The notes under the pieces: generated by a model
Told to the model about the DNA's origin: nothing
The model's database searches: none
What the model saw: only the letters and a program-made list of their open reading frames with translations
Program-made: the position numbers and the translations under genes
Assembly: GCA_037176885.1 (NCBI GenBank)
Contig: JAWWNJ010000281.1
Coordinates: 40,076-104,075 of the forward strand
Length of the DNA stretch: 64,000 nucleotides
Direction: 5' to 3'
Source: Favolaschia claudopus
Lineage: Eukaryota; Basidiomycota; Agaricomycetes; Agaricales; Mycenaceae
Part shown: positions 22,030 to 33,481 of the stretch, piece by piece
Layout: every line of letters begins with the position of its first letter
Position numbering within the stretch: the stretch's first letter is position 1

Positions 22030-23351
22030 CATCATGCTATCTCGATCTTCGGCTATAATTCCACCGGCCAATTATGCAACCTATCCCATCCTATTCTTCT
22101 CCCCTACTCAGTCCTGCAATCATCATGCTCGACCTCATTCCTATCTCCCTTCATCATTCAGCCCAACACCTCCCACCCATTCGACTTTCTCTTGCTCCTG
22201 GATGCGAATCTCGGCCTCCATGTTCTCCCGCTTCTCAACAACACCCATATTTCCTCCCAAAATTTTTCTCTTCCTTCCGAAACATACAAACACGGAGGGT
22301 TAATTTTTCATCGTGCAGATCCTGCTGATGCTGCTCCGCCTCCCGGAGCTGCCTTCGCATGGACTACAAGAAGAAAAAGTGGGGGGCTGTAGGGGATGTA
22401 TATGGAGTGTGTACCCTAGAGTCTATGCAAAGCATAGACTCAGAGGCTGCTGGAGCATTAGCTCTATAGCGCCAGGGATGCACTCAACATACCCTGCAGG
22501 CCAGACGGGAGCAACACAGGCTGGCCTGATAGCTACAGGTCACCGCCTTGAGGAAGGCCTGGAGCGCTGCTAGGGTGATACTGTGAATGCAGTACAGAGC
22601 CTATGATTAGAGGCTACGCCTCCATAGCTCTGCTAGTCCCCCCCAGCGTGCTAGTCTCACCAAGTCAGACTCTACAAGATTTATGATAGTCGATAAATCT
22701 ATTATATAGAGTCTGAACTTGATGGCGCCTGTCATCCAAGACCTCGGATTCTGTGACACACGTGCCAGTTCACACGGTCGGATAAGGAAATGACACGTCG
22801 TTCGGAAAACTTGGCGGTCCAACTTGAGCCCAATATGGAGCTTGTTGGCTGCATAAAGGGCTTGGAACCCCACATTTACACTTGCCGGGGCTAATATTTA
22901 CCACTGTGAAGCATCTGGGACTTTGGGCGGGGTCGTAACCAGTACGTATGCCGAAGATACTGTACTTATTCCATGAACACAATATTGCTTGATGATTATG
23001 GTCCTAAAGCGTAAAATAGCACTGAATTATGTCTATCTATGGGCTGGGTAGTCTTTCAATACTTCTCTAGGCTTGCGAAGCCTTCACAGTGGGTCGTCGC
23101 TGCGTACCACAGCACCGACGCGCATACGTGTCATGCCCCATTGGGGCGTGGGGAAATGCACATGATGTTACAGCCGTGACAAAACCGAGGTCCGGGTCGA
23201 ACCCCGCCAACAATTTCAGACTACCAGCGTGCATATCCTGAGTCAGGGACTCATAGCTAGCACAGCGTTAGCAGAGCCTAGCGCCTGGGATGCACATTAG
23301 CTCATACTGCAGGCCGCTACGGAATTTTTCGATCTCTGGGAACCTGCTGGT
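22030..23351. other. Repeat-rich intergenic DNA
   Basis: No gene seen. A related pair of segments, AGCGCC-GGGATGCAC followed by CTGCAGGCC, occurs at about 22450-22505 and 23270-23322, suggesting two copies of one repeat. CTAGAGTCT-like and TAGAGTCTGA motifs are frequent between 22380 and 22720. Confidence 0.35.
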
Positions 23352-24251
23352 GTGCATCCGGAATCTTGCTTCATTGTAATTGCCACAATCCACAACGATC
23401 CCCTCACTTCATTTCTCGACGAGATCTCGTCTAGTCAGGGCACTGGATCCTTGCGTACATCCCCCCATCCATCCCTTTCAGCAGACTCATCTCACAGCGA
23501 TGTTGTGGTCTACAACGGGGATCCGGAATCACTTCTCCGCGAATTCTCGTTGCCTCAAAACCCATTCGCATCGCTACCAGAACGGCTTGGTGATCCGCCC
23601 ATAGCGATTGTTGAATCGTCTGGATCAGCGAGGGTACAGCGAGGTTCAACGAGGCGTCGTTCCGCTTCCCTGTGTGCAGTCTATGACTCTTTAAAACGTG
23701 TCGCCATTGCTGATGGCCATACCGAGCTGCTATCCAAAGCCCAATTCCGGATGAATACCACTCCCAAGCAAAAGCTGGTGCAGTACCGCTCCATGAATTG
23801 TCTGCTCGAGACATTGGGTCTCAGCAATACGAATCCCAAAGTGCCGCAGGAACTACAGGCCTCTATTTATACTAAACTCAGCTACGACATCGTTCTCAGG
23901 GCTTGCAACTGGAGCGGTCAGACATTCATTAACAAAACCAGACTGTATTCAGCGGTAAACCTATCCACTGAGCGTTCCTGGAAAGGCAACCCACCTGGTC
24001 CGTCTCTTCACTGATGAAATTACTCCATGACTTATGTTTGACTAGGGCAAAACGACACAGACTTCGACATATATCAGATCTGGCTCAGCGCCAAATACTT
24101 TTGGTCTGTCGAGGCCCTCAATATCGAGACGGAACCCAACCCTGATTCATCCAATGAGTCTGAAAAGGCCGCATCTTCTCTTCAACACGAGAAATCATGG
24201 GAGAAAATCAAGACTGCGAAGTTTCGGAATACATACACAGAAGCGATATAG
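23352..24251 (+). CDS. Unrecognised two-exon gene
   Basis: Exon 23352-23997 joins in frame to 24046-24251 across a 48-nt intron (GTCCGT...GACTAG, with a TTGACTAG acceptor). The frame begins with GTG rather than ATG, so an upstream exon or a different start is likely. The protein has a Ser-rich N-terminus, a segment ASLPERLGDPPIAIVE, an Arg/Ser stretch (RRRSASLCAVYDSLKR) and a helical C-terminus with SWEKIKTAKFRNTYTEAI. I do not recognise the family. Maintenance of frame across the intron argues for a real gene. Confidence 0.4.
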
Positions 24252-24259
24252 ATAGCTCC

Positions 24260-25655
24260 ATCCTATGTAGGGAACCATCTGCCTTCATGGCATGATTACA
24301 GAAATAAGGACTTGAATTTGTCGCAACCGTCGAATGTGTTTGACTTTGTGGCTAGACCGTGAGAACATTGAGGCGAAACAACTTTCGGGTTATTAGGTTT
24401 GAATATCTGAGGTAACCTCAAGTCAGATACATAAGAAGGGACAGAGGATACATGGAAGAGTGCACGAAAAATGATTCTAGCCAGTTTTCATCGACAAATG
24501 TTAAGTTACTTCATGTGAAATGTTTGCAGATTGCCGATCATCACCCCGCGCGAAAAACAGTTCTACACTTGCGAAACTTGATGCTCTGGGGCTGCTTGGT
24601 GTATTGCAATATGCCTAATACACCCATGCATCCAAAAAAATTCGGAACCAGGATGCGCTCCGAAATTCATCGCCCCAGCGATGGTTTTGTATGAACTCAG
24701 CCAAACAAAGACAACGTCGGACTTTCTCGGATACCCGAGGAACACGGGTAGGTCTTAGTACTTACTTAGACCTTAAGATTGAATGTTTCAAACATAACTG
24801 AGAAACGACTGATATACAATACAACTCGTCGGCTGCACCACAACAGATCAACTTGACATAGAGCCTGCACGAAGATCTGCCGGGCAGCAGCAGTCCTCCC
24901 GGGTGGGCGAAAAGTAGAGATCAGAGTAATCTGAAGCATATGAATAGGGAATATGCCCTCTGCCGACCTTCTTCAGGAATTGGGAGCAAGGGATGAATCG
25001 CCGAAAGTTGAGTTGTAGTGAATTGATGCCATCGGATAACACTCCCACGGTCCAACTCGTTCGCGTCGATTGTTAGGTGGAAGCAAGAGAGACAAGAGCT
25101 GGGAAGTAGGAAGCAAAGGGTATATAGATGAGAATTGGGGAGTAAAATAGGGAGGTTGGTATATGATATTCGGATGATTTCAATGTGCGATCAGGAAAAC
25201 TGCTGAGTGCTTTGCTCCGACGCTCGCACAACGAATTTCGATTAAACGGGTAGCATAAACTATACTTGGGTAGCAGTCTAGGAGTGTAGTGTCTCGCATC
25301 AGAAGCAAAATACATGCAGCAACGGTCTAAATATCATTCCAGGCAATGAAGTCGAGATGAGAATGCAAGGGGTGAGGATTAAACGAATGGATGGTAGATG
25401 GAGTATAGAAAGCCGATGGCTTCACTGATTCAAGGGAATACAGATAGAAATCGAATGTACAATGTGGTGGTAAGAATTTCTTCGAAGATTAGGAATATTA
25501 AAAGGATCATAGTAAACGTCTCGGTGAAAGAATACCAAAAGGAATGGGAATGGAAAGGGTAGTCAGATAAAATAGCGACCATTCCACCGACGTATTCACG
25601 CCAGCTGAACCTTAGAAGAAGTCAGAAAGAAAAAGGATCAGGTGGAACGAACTCA
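24260..25655. other. No gene recognised
   Basis: AT-rich and purine-rich DNA without a convincing reading frame. It lies 3' of the minus-strand gene that ends at 25660. Could be old transposon or LTR sequence, but I found no matching terminal repeats. Confidence 0.35.
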
Positions 25656-25659
25656 CGAT

Positions 25660-28600
25660 TTATAGAACAGTCAAATCACCGATCGCGGTGACAATTTGGG
25701 TTAACATCCAATCGTCGAGAGCGTCTTCGAGAGTCAGCGGTTCAACGGCATTTCCCTGCTCGTCTCGAGCGGGGTAAGAGGCAGCATGCAGCTTAACCAG
25801 ATGAGACAACGGGATCCACGCAGATCGAAGGCAGCTGCGAAACGCAATTGTTCCTTCTGCCATGCCCGCCGCGCGCTTCGTCTCATCCATGTCGTAGTCC
25901 GTGTTGCTGGGAAGCGCAAAGACAGCGGAGATACCTTGTGTCAGTTCAACGCACGGCGCACCCGTGGCTGCCCATACAAACATCTGCGGGCGAAACGATG
26001 GAGAATCGATGTGAGATAAAGGAACGATGGGATGAATAGCAGGTTTGATAAGCTCAAATCGCCCAGGGCAGGGTATGCCCGTACGGGAAGAAACCGCGAA
26101 GGACAGCAGTCAGATTGACGATAGAAGGAAGGTTGATCATCGCGTGAGCGATATCCCCCCGCGCAGACGGGCAAACGATGTCGAGATTGGGCTCAAGCGA
26201 AGAGAAATCTTGAACCCGTGAAGCCCATATCTGGCTGAGGAACCGTTCGGTTCCACCAGGGAAAGAACGAAATAGCTGTCATAAATAGACTCAGAAACCA
26301 GTCGCGCGAAGGAGATAAGAAACTTGCCTCAAACATATTGAATCCATTCCGGCACCGCATCTCCATCCCCTTGAACACAGACTTGTTCTCAGGATGAGAT
26401 GGAGGATGAGGGCCGAAAATTGGGATATAAAGCATATCCGCCCCAAGAGCGTGATGTTGAACCTCGTCAAGCTGCTCCAGGCTGGCAATTTATATTCAAT
26501 CAATTAGCTCACCCTCTGACTCGAGCAACAAAAAAAGGTTACCTGCACATCGTGATGCGTAGCAAAATGCGAGCGAAAACGACGTAGATCACCGGTAAGT
26601 CCTGTACAAAGCCAGTCGTCAATGAGAAGACTCAATACCGGATACCATTCCACAAGAAATTCATGGGTGATAGCATTCAAATCACAGCCATGAAATGCGA
26701 ATTGAAACAACGCCGGGGAAACAATATCCGGGGCCATGCCGTGCAGAAGCATGAGCATCAAAACGGCGCCAAGAATCTTGAGCTCTCGGAGTCGTACAGA
26801 CGAAACCAGAAAGCGCTGCGACATCGAGATAGTGGTGGAAATCCCGTGCCAGCCCCCTTCGCGAGGAACAAGATACTTCTCGGGTCGTTGTGCGAATGAT
26901 TGATACAGCGCGTGGACAACTTCACGCTCTACTCCGATACCCGTAGACAGCAAGGTTCCATCCTCGTGTAGCCTTTAAATTGATTAATTTATTGGGAGCA
27001 GCAGGAAGAATCAAAAGCGGAACTTACTTTCGAAAATCACGACGCGGAGACAATATATCAGTAAAGTCGTCACGGTCCACCGCTTCTCCGACAGCGTTCT
27101 TGAGAGAGGCCACCATGGAGTCCAAATCCGTGCCCTCGACAACGAAGGGGATGCCTCGAGTGCCGCCGTTGGCGCGCTCCCCCACTGCGCGTAGGAAATT
27201 GGCGGCCTCGAAAACATTGTGATGGGGTCCAGGTTGCGGCGTGAACGGAGACGCGAACAAACGGCTCGGTACACCGAATTCCTGAAGCGATCCCTCGCGA
27301 GGAATAGCCTACATTTATGTATTAGCTCCAATCAAGCATTGAAACTTGAACTCACTTGAACTGACGCAATTGCACGTTGGGTGGGAAGGCTCTGTTGCAA
27401 CAGGTGAGTGAGCAGTTCAAGAGAATATATGAATCACTTACGATCGGATGAGGCTGAGAAATGGATGGCCGAACATCGGGCATATTCTCATCCTCGTCAT
27501 CGCTAGCAGCCTCGGGTTCCCCACCCGAAGTGACAGCATCGGTGGAGTCGCTGTCTGCAAAATCACCTTCGGTTGCCCTCGTCGATGTATTGAGAATGGC
27601 GAAGAGAAAGGCAAGAATGAGTTCGAGGCCAAACACCTTCGTCCTCAGCAGTGAACTGAACTTCCGGGTGACGAATTTGCTGAAAGCATCAAATTAAGTA
27701 AATTTCAGTCGGCGTACAAATGAAGAAAACTCACCTGCAGGAACGATCAAATAGTCCTCCCTCGTCCGTGTGCTCCACACAAAGAGTAGGATGTCCGAAT
27801 TTCGAACGGTTTCTAGGCGCAGTGAAATCCTTGACCAACATATTGACCGGGGTTGGGTATCGGGTAAGATAGCTGACACCGTTCGCGCGCGGAGTGCCTT
27901 TGTTGACCAGGGAGAGGACGTACAGGGAAAGATTTTCGTGGGGGAAATGGCGGGGAAGCCCGAGGACCGTTTGCAGAGCCGAAACGATATCTGTAAGGTC
28001 CATCTTGCAATGACCGGGTTGCCATGCGAATCAGGTCTGTGACGGAAGTCGTTTCAGAAACAACGTAGGTGTGCAGGAGATTGTGTTCCGAAAGGAAACG
28101 GTCTTCTGATTGAGCCAGGCGTCGAGCTAATACGTGCTCGCCGCCGTTGAGAGTCTGATTCCGATTAGGTGGGTTGAAACTGCAGAGAAAAAGACGTACC
28201 GAATGAGGTAGAACCTTGACACGTACACGCAGGTTGCGAAGACCGGCAGCGTCAACGAATGAAACAGTTTCGAGGAGTGTCGGGGGCGGGCCACGAGCCG
28301 GGAGCGTCGGGGTTGGTTGAGCAGCACCACGTCGGCGGCGGGGAGCAAGATTCTGAGGAGGAGGGAAGTGACACCCGTGCATTGTTGGAGTGTCCAGAGA
28401 GATTGATTCCAAGACCGGCCATTCCAAGAATGGGTTGATGAGACGAAATCGAGGCTGTTGAAACAGGGTGTCCCTGAGACGACAGGGGAAGCGCCTGAGC
28501 ACGAGCACTGGTGTAGGGCACAACTGAGGGGGTGGGCAAGACGGGAACAGGAGCCGGTGGAGTTGGAACGGAGGTAGCAGTCGATGTTGGGGCTGAAGCA

Positions 28601-28683
28601 GAAGCAGATTGACCGCCGACAAGCTGCTGAAGAGTCGCAGCTATCGCAGTCAAAGTGCCTTGGAGCGCACTGAAATCCGCCAT
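25660..28683 (-). pseudogene. Large conserved Agaricomycete protein, nine exons, two frame lesions
   Basis: Exons: 28683-28200, 28154-28044, 28003-27735, 27679-27442, 27391-27356, 27308-27028, 26972-26543, 26471-26328, 26275-25660. The intron after exon 8 has a GC donor (GAG/GCAAGT). The protein starts MADFSALQGTLTAIAATLQQ, has a Pro/Ser/Ala-rich linker, a basic RRRRG block, then conserved helical regions such as VSALQTVLGLPRHFPHENLS, STGIGVEREVVHALYQSF, MAPDIVSPALFQFAFHGCDL, FLVEWYPVLSLLIDDWL and GMAEGTIAFRSCLRSAWIPL, with a C-terminal DDWMLTQIVTAIGDLTVL. I recognise it as a multicopy Agaricomycete family without proven function. Exons 1 and 9 are each one base over a multiple of three. In exon 9 the extra base falls at CCCGTACGGG (26079-26088), before a GIPCPGRFELIK segment that matches the family in the new frame; in exon 1 it falls near 28352-28375. 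Corrected length would be about 868 residues. Confidence 0.7.
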
Positions 28684-29231
28684 CCTATGGAGAATAATGT
28701 GTTTGCACGTAAGAACCTCATCGAATGAAATAGTCTAAACAAAAATCAACTCACCTACAACGGAAGATCGAAGAGGGCTGACAGAAACTTATTGAGCAGA
28801 GACAAGATAAAGAAATCACTATAGCTCACCGTTGAATAGGTACTTGGCAGTAACCATACTAAGTTTGTTTAAACAATCAGCGTCTCAACGTGAAACACCG
28901 ATTATTTACTGATTTAATTAAATGGCCAAGCAGCCTTAGAACAGGTTGGAAAACATAACGATTTAAACACTGATTAAGCATTTGAGAAATTCGGTGCAAA
29001 ACAACGGTGGGATTCGAACCAGGGACCAACATTGAACAACGAGAAGAAATGAGAACATGAATCCAACTACAGTAAAGAGGATTGAAAAGTGTAGAGAATT
29101 TACTGTATACAATGGGCTCAGGAGTCATTGTTCAAACAAAAAATTCCTAAGTCCCTTTTTTCTTGTGGATTGTGTCAATCGAGTGTTCAAAATACACTGT
29201 AAACCTGCTTTTACATGTGAGTATTACTATA

Positions 29232-30492
29232 TACTCGGTATTGACAAAAGTAACCGTGAATCGACTCGTATGGTCCGAATATTGCAGTATGTAATAGGTT
29301 TAAATGCATCAGAATGTTCTCCTGCATGTTTTGAACGGCACCCAACAAAGGCCTGCACCAATCCATCAAGCACAACTGATTTCTCGGCGGATTCTAATTT
29401 GCGGCTGTTTTGCACTGTTTGTTGCAATAAATGACTGCATTTCCAATTTTCTTGAAGTTCAAGAACATGCCCTCGGACGGTAGGATCCATTTCAGTCCCT
29501 CACTGCTCCAAATCTCTGATTGCATCAATTTCTTGTCAACATTGGACTGGTTCAATTTCAACCATCCCCTCCTGCACGGACCCAAATCATTGCGTGGCAG
29601 TTCAAAGATGCTAAGAGCAAAGAATTTAGCTACAGTCTTGGTTAATTTCTAATCCATGACAGTGCTGAACTCTATCACCTACACATTCAATATACTTCTA
29701 TCCAGAGTAGGCCTCCATGGCTTCCGTAATTCCCCATGTTTGGTCAAGTAAGGGGCCGAAGAGTTTTCCGGATTGTAGGCTTGTTTACCACACTTATTAG
29801 CCAAAGCAAGTGTGCAAAAACATTTAAATAGATCACATGTGCAAGCTAGAGGTAGTCGAAAGTGGTCTGGAAGGGCAGTTGCTAAGATTTCCGTTGAACA
29901 ATGAGCAGAAGTTGAAAGACACAGGTGAATTTCAAGCTATTGCCAAAATTGCGCTGGCTCTGAAGAGCCTCAGGAAGAGAGGTTGCCCACAACAACTTGT
30001 GTAGGTTTAAGGAATATCCCGACGTATTTTTCAAACTCGAAGTCTTGGAGAAATATCACGTGGTCGCAAAGCAATCGTCGGAATTAACGGTTACAGTGGC
30101 GGCGCAATCTGATGCCACCCCCAAAAAAGGAAATTTCTCATCAAACTGCCTCTATTCTGCCTGCCCCATTCTTCTGTGGTGGCTTTCGCAGATGATGCAC
30201 AAATTGATTTGAACACAAATACACTTCTTATTCACCTTAAGATACCTCGAAAATTGACACTTTTAGGGCAAGAGTTTCCAACCATCTTTGGCCCAGTTCC
30301 CCTCAATGAATGAACTTATTTTTCTAAATCTTGTCTCTACAGACAGTGTATTTGTCGTTCCAATAAATTTGTGCCCTCATTGCCCCCAGAAAGCAATGGC
30401 GAGGGCAGATTAGAGGCAGTTTTTGATGAGAATTTCCTTTTTGGGGGTGGCATCAGATTGCGCCGCCACTGTACTTTTGTCAATACCGAGTA
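29232..30492. mobile_element. Middle nested element with 22-bp inverted repeats
   Basis: TATACTCGGTATTGACAAAA at 29230 recurs exactly in inverse at 30473-30494, flanked by TA. The right repeat is cut by the inner MITE: joining 30091 directly to 30473 extends the match by about ten further bases (ACGGTTACTTTTG). Non-coding as far as I can see. Confidence 0.78.
30094..30471. mobile_element. Inner MITE, 378 bp, ~75-bp inverted repeats
   Basis: Ends start CAGTGGCGGCGCAATCTGAT and match each other for about 75 bp with few differences, flanked by TA at 30092-30093 and 30472-30473. A relic of the same family end lies at 2135-2163. Tc1/mariner-type by its target site. Confidence 0.88.
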
Positions 30493-30794
30493 TAGCATTC
30501 AAGGCCTGTGTTTGCTCTGTGAAACGGATTTTAACTATTACCAGTGAGGAGGCTTTCACCAAGCTTTTACTGTGATCACTCTCAAGAATTGAGTCCTTTT
30601 TTCAATGCATTTCGGCTGTATCAGGGAGCAATGCCTTCCACTGCAAGGATTCTATTTATGGTTAAAATCGATCTGCTAGCTTATTAGGGTAGAGGTCGGA
30701 TTCATATGGTGGCTCAGTCTCATGAGCTCAATTTTTGTTAAGTCAGTCGCGCAAAATTCATAGTGAGGACCCTCAAATGTTCCAAAATTGTCTT

Positions 30795-30875
30795 GTCGTT
30801 GGTCTAGTGGCTTACCTCTTCAATTCTAATTCGTGTTTGTACTGTGGTCTGTTGTTCGATTCCTTCGTGTGACGG
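30795..30875 (+). repeat. tRNA-like SINE fragment
   Basis: TTGGTCTAGTGG resembles an RNA polymerase III A box and TGTTCGATTCC, about 50 bp downstream, a B box. The segment does not fold as a standard tRNA by eye. A tRNA-derived SINE remnant inside the outer element is the likely reading. Confidence 0.35.
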
Positions 30876-31119
30876 TCCTTTTTGCATGCGTTCTAAACCC
30901 TGTTCAAACCTTGTTCAAACCTTGTTTAAACAGTTTGTTTGAACACTTGTTTAATGAACCTTGATTAACCCTGGTTCAAAACAAATATGCTCGATTAAAC
31001 AGGGCTCGCTCTCTCGGGCTCCCTCGCTACCTGGGCTCACCTGCCTGTGGACCTGATTAATCAAATCAGTAATTAATCGCTGTTTCACGTTGAGACGCTG
31101 ATTGTTTAAACAAACTTAG

Positions 31120-31565
31120 TATAGATTCATATGTCCTGGGTCCTACTACCTAATCGGGTAAGCGCCGGCCATCAAACGAGCGTGGTGCTCCGGCTTTCCA
31201 TAGCTTAGTGTAGCAGTTATGCTGCGCTCCACTCATGCTTGCTCTTCTGCGCGCGAATCCGGCTTCTGTCATCCTTGTCGAATGTGCAACGCATGCCGAG
31301 ATTTGAAGCATTCGCGAGTGGGGTGAGTTGATACTTGGCCACGGCCAACAAGGCAGATCAAGCTCGGTCAAGCCGCCAAGCATATCAAGCTTGATACATT
31401 TATAACTTAGGGCCTGATCGGGTGCACATAAAAGGGCCCAAAATGATCCCCAAAAGCGCCACCAAATCCCAAAATTCGTCACTCGTCGGTCACGCTCTTG
31501 CATTCTCCTTCTTACCTTGTACTCTCGTTATCTGTACACTCTATCTCTTTCTTGGACTGTCTACT
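31120..31565. other. Flank of the Harbinger module
   Basis: No gene seen. The string GGGCCTGATCGGGTGCAC at about 31403-31420 could be the left terminus of the Harbinger element, but I found no inverted partner near 34.9 kb, so the boundary is not proven. Confidence 0.3.
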
Positions 31566-33283
31566 ATGTCCTCCGACACCGATACCGGCCCTCCAGCAGC
31601 TCCGGCTGCAAAGAATGCTGTCTGGAATGCAAACGAAGTCAAGGCTTTGTTTTTCTGGTTTGGGCGAGGCAAAAGTGCAGCAATTCATGAGTGGGAATGG
31701 CTTTCGAAACCAGGGCTGGACTCTTGCTGTCAATGCTGTCGCTGCTGCAAATTCCGAGGCAAATCCGAAGAAGGATAGGACCTCTGACAATCCCTTTGGA
31801 GGCTAGATCCCGGCCAGGCCAAAATGAGGAGAACCGATTTTGGGTTGTTTTGGCGAGAAATTGTCCGAACCGGATCTAGCCGGGCCTGACGTAATGTGCC
31901 CAAATCGGCAATTTTCTGCGTGACTTGATCAAAAATCGTCGAAAATCGTTCAAAACAGCTCAAAACGCGTCGAAATCGCGTGCGGGGATCAGATTCCATT
32001 CAATTTCGCCAGTTCCAGCGTGGATCGGCCGAAATTCCTGGTAAAAATTTGCTCGATAACCCTTGATGTCCGACATTTTGTCCGAACCAGGATGTAGGCA
32101 CCCACCGCCAGGAGGGGAGATTTTGTCCGAACCGGATGTCGCATTTTGGCCCAAATCCCAGAGAAATTGTCCGAACCGGGATCTAGGGTCCGACCGTATA
32201 GTCAGAGGTCCTAGAAGGATCTTCAAAAATGCAAGGGAAAGCTGGGGACGGTGTGTGTTCTGTATCTCTCTTTTTTTGGCAATCTCTGACGTCCTGTACT
32301 CCTTAGCTGAAGGTACGGTATGAGCTGTATGTCTTTGTGAAGACGTTCTCTGGCAACGGATGGGAACGACCACCTCAAATACGCAACGCATACGGATGAA
32401 CTTGTGGAAGAGTTTTGTCGGGTGCGTCCCATGCCTCCCCTTCTTCCAGTACTAACCTATGTTCAGGTTCGAGGCGACAAATACGAGATTTGCTTCACAA
32501 CATTGTCCCTGGTGGGATGAGCTCGACGACTTGTTTACGGGCGCAATCAGCAAGGCGACCGGAAGGAATGTCAAGATTTTGGGCAAACGCAAGTCGAAAC
32601 AGAAGCAAGTTACCTCACTTCCCGCGACCCCCACACCTTCTGCTACCTTCTCTGCGCCACCCTCAACAGCCAGTTCCTCCCGCTCGCCTCTAGATGATGT
32701 CGACATGAATACTCAGCCCGCTCATGCTCATGATCCGGTATGCCCCCCTCCCCACGCAATATGACTCCTCCATCCCCTGCACGCGCACCGCCTGGTGAAT
32801 TTGATGATGAACTAGCTCAGGTGCGCAGGTACTGTCCTTCAGCTCTCATTCCACTGCTGACTCCGTATAGATTCCCAAGAAACCATCAAAGCGCCGGGAG
32901 CGGGCTATCAGCGAAGACGACACTTCCGATTCCGAAAATCAGAAGGCTTCCCAGCCAAGCGTGGTCGTACGAACTCCGGCAATGCCCGTCGCACCGCAGA
33001 GGCAGGTAGCCAAATTGCTCGTTCTATCGACAACCTCTCCGCTGCAGTCGCGCAGCCAATCGTCACATCTGAAGATCCCCGCTATGTCGACGACGTTGTC
33101 CGCATTCTTCAAGACAAAACTCTCCTCCCAGACAACCCCCGCGGTAGACTGTACCGTACTGTTTCCAAGCAACTCTGTGCCGATGCTGCCCTGGCTCGTG
33201 TTTTTATACTCGAAGAAGATGGTTCTCGCCGGATCGGAATCATCGATGGGATTCTAGAGGATGCCGGCTTGTTGGACGGCTAG
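31566..33283 (+). pseudogene. Myb/SANT-like accessory protein of a PIF/Harbinger element
   Basis: The start MSSDTDTGPPAAPAAKNAVWNA opens a Myb/SANT-like DNA-binding region, of a type that accompanies HARBI1-like nucleases in fungi. The frame moves once near 31655, then is split by a 434-bp MITE (31778-32211). Across the MITE it reads NPKKDRRIFKNARESWGR, then after an intron (about 32255-32306) LKVRYELYVFVKTFSGNGW. A one-base excess in GGATGGGAACG (about 32357) and another small lesion near 32500 (TTCACAACATTG) shift frame again. Then come CPWWDELDDLFTGAISKATG, a Lys-rich segment (GKRKSKQKQ) and a Ser/Pro linker. The C-terminus is well kept: QIARSIDNLSAAVAQPIVTS, RYVDDVVRILQDKTLLPD, NPRGRLYRTVSKQL and GILEDAGLLDG, with the stop at 33281. 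Convergent with the nuclease gene, 198 bp apart. Confidence 0.72.
31778..32211. mobile_element. MITE, 434 bp, inside the Myb-like gene
   Basis: Ends GGACCTCTGAC and its inverse are flanked by TA (31776-31777 and 32212-32213); CTAGATCCCGG inverse motifs follow inside. Removing it with one TA restores the reading KKDRRIF across the site. Confidence 0.8.
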
Positions 33284-33481
33284 GCGCGTTGTAGTCTTGC
33301 CTTCTTTCTTGTGCTTTCCTCATTATCTCGCAGCTTTTGTCCTCGGCTTGTTGTGGTCAGTGTTCTTCTTAGAGGCTTTCATCATTGTATGTTCTGTACC
33401 CTACACTCGATACGTCGCATTGTTCATGTAACCAAATCATTCTGTACTTCGCAAATCCAAATACAACTGTACAACCGTCCA

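Larger units (their letters stand above)
28859..31119. mobile_element. Outer MITE-like element, 2.26 kb, long inverted repeats
   Basis: About 60-bp inverted repeats start CTAAGTTTGTTTAAACAATC and are flanked by TA (28857-28858 and 31120-31121). No transposase inside. It contains two further elements nested in each other. Confidence 0.88.

Noticed and set aside
28352..28375. 22-nt intron in the nine-exon gene
   Set aside because: It would restore frame and has GT-AG ends, but it is far shorter than any other intron here; a one-base lesion is simpler.
28985..29060. tRNA gene on the minus strand (GGTTCGAATCC B box)
   Set aside because: No A box at the right distance and no cloverleaf by eye; at most SINE debris.
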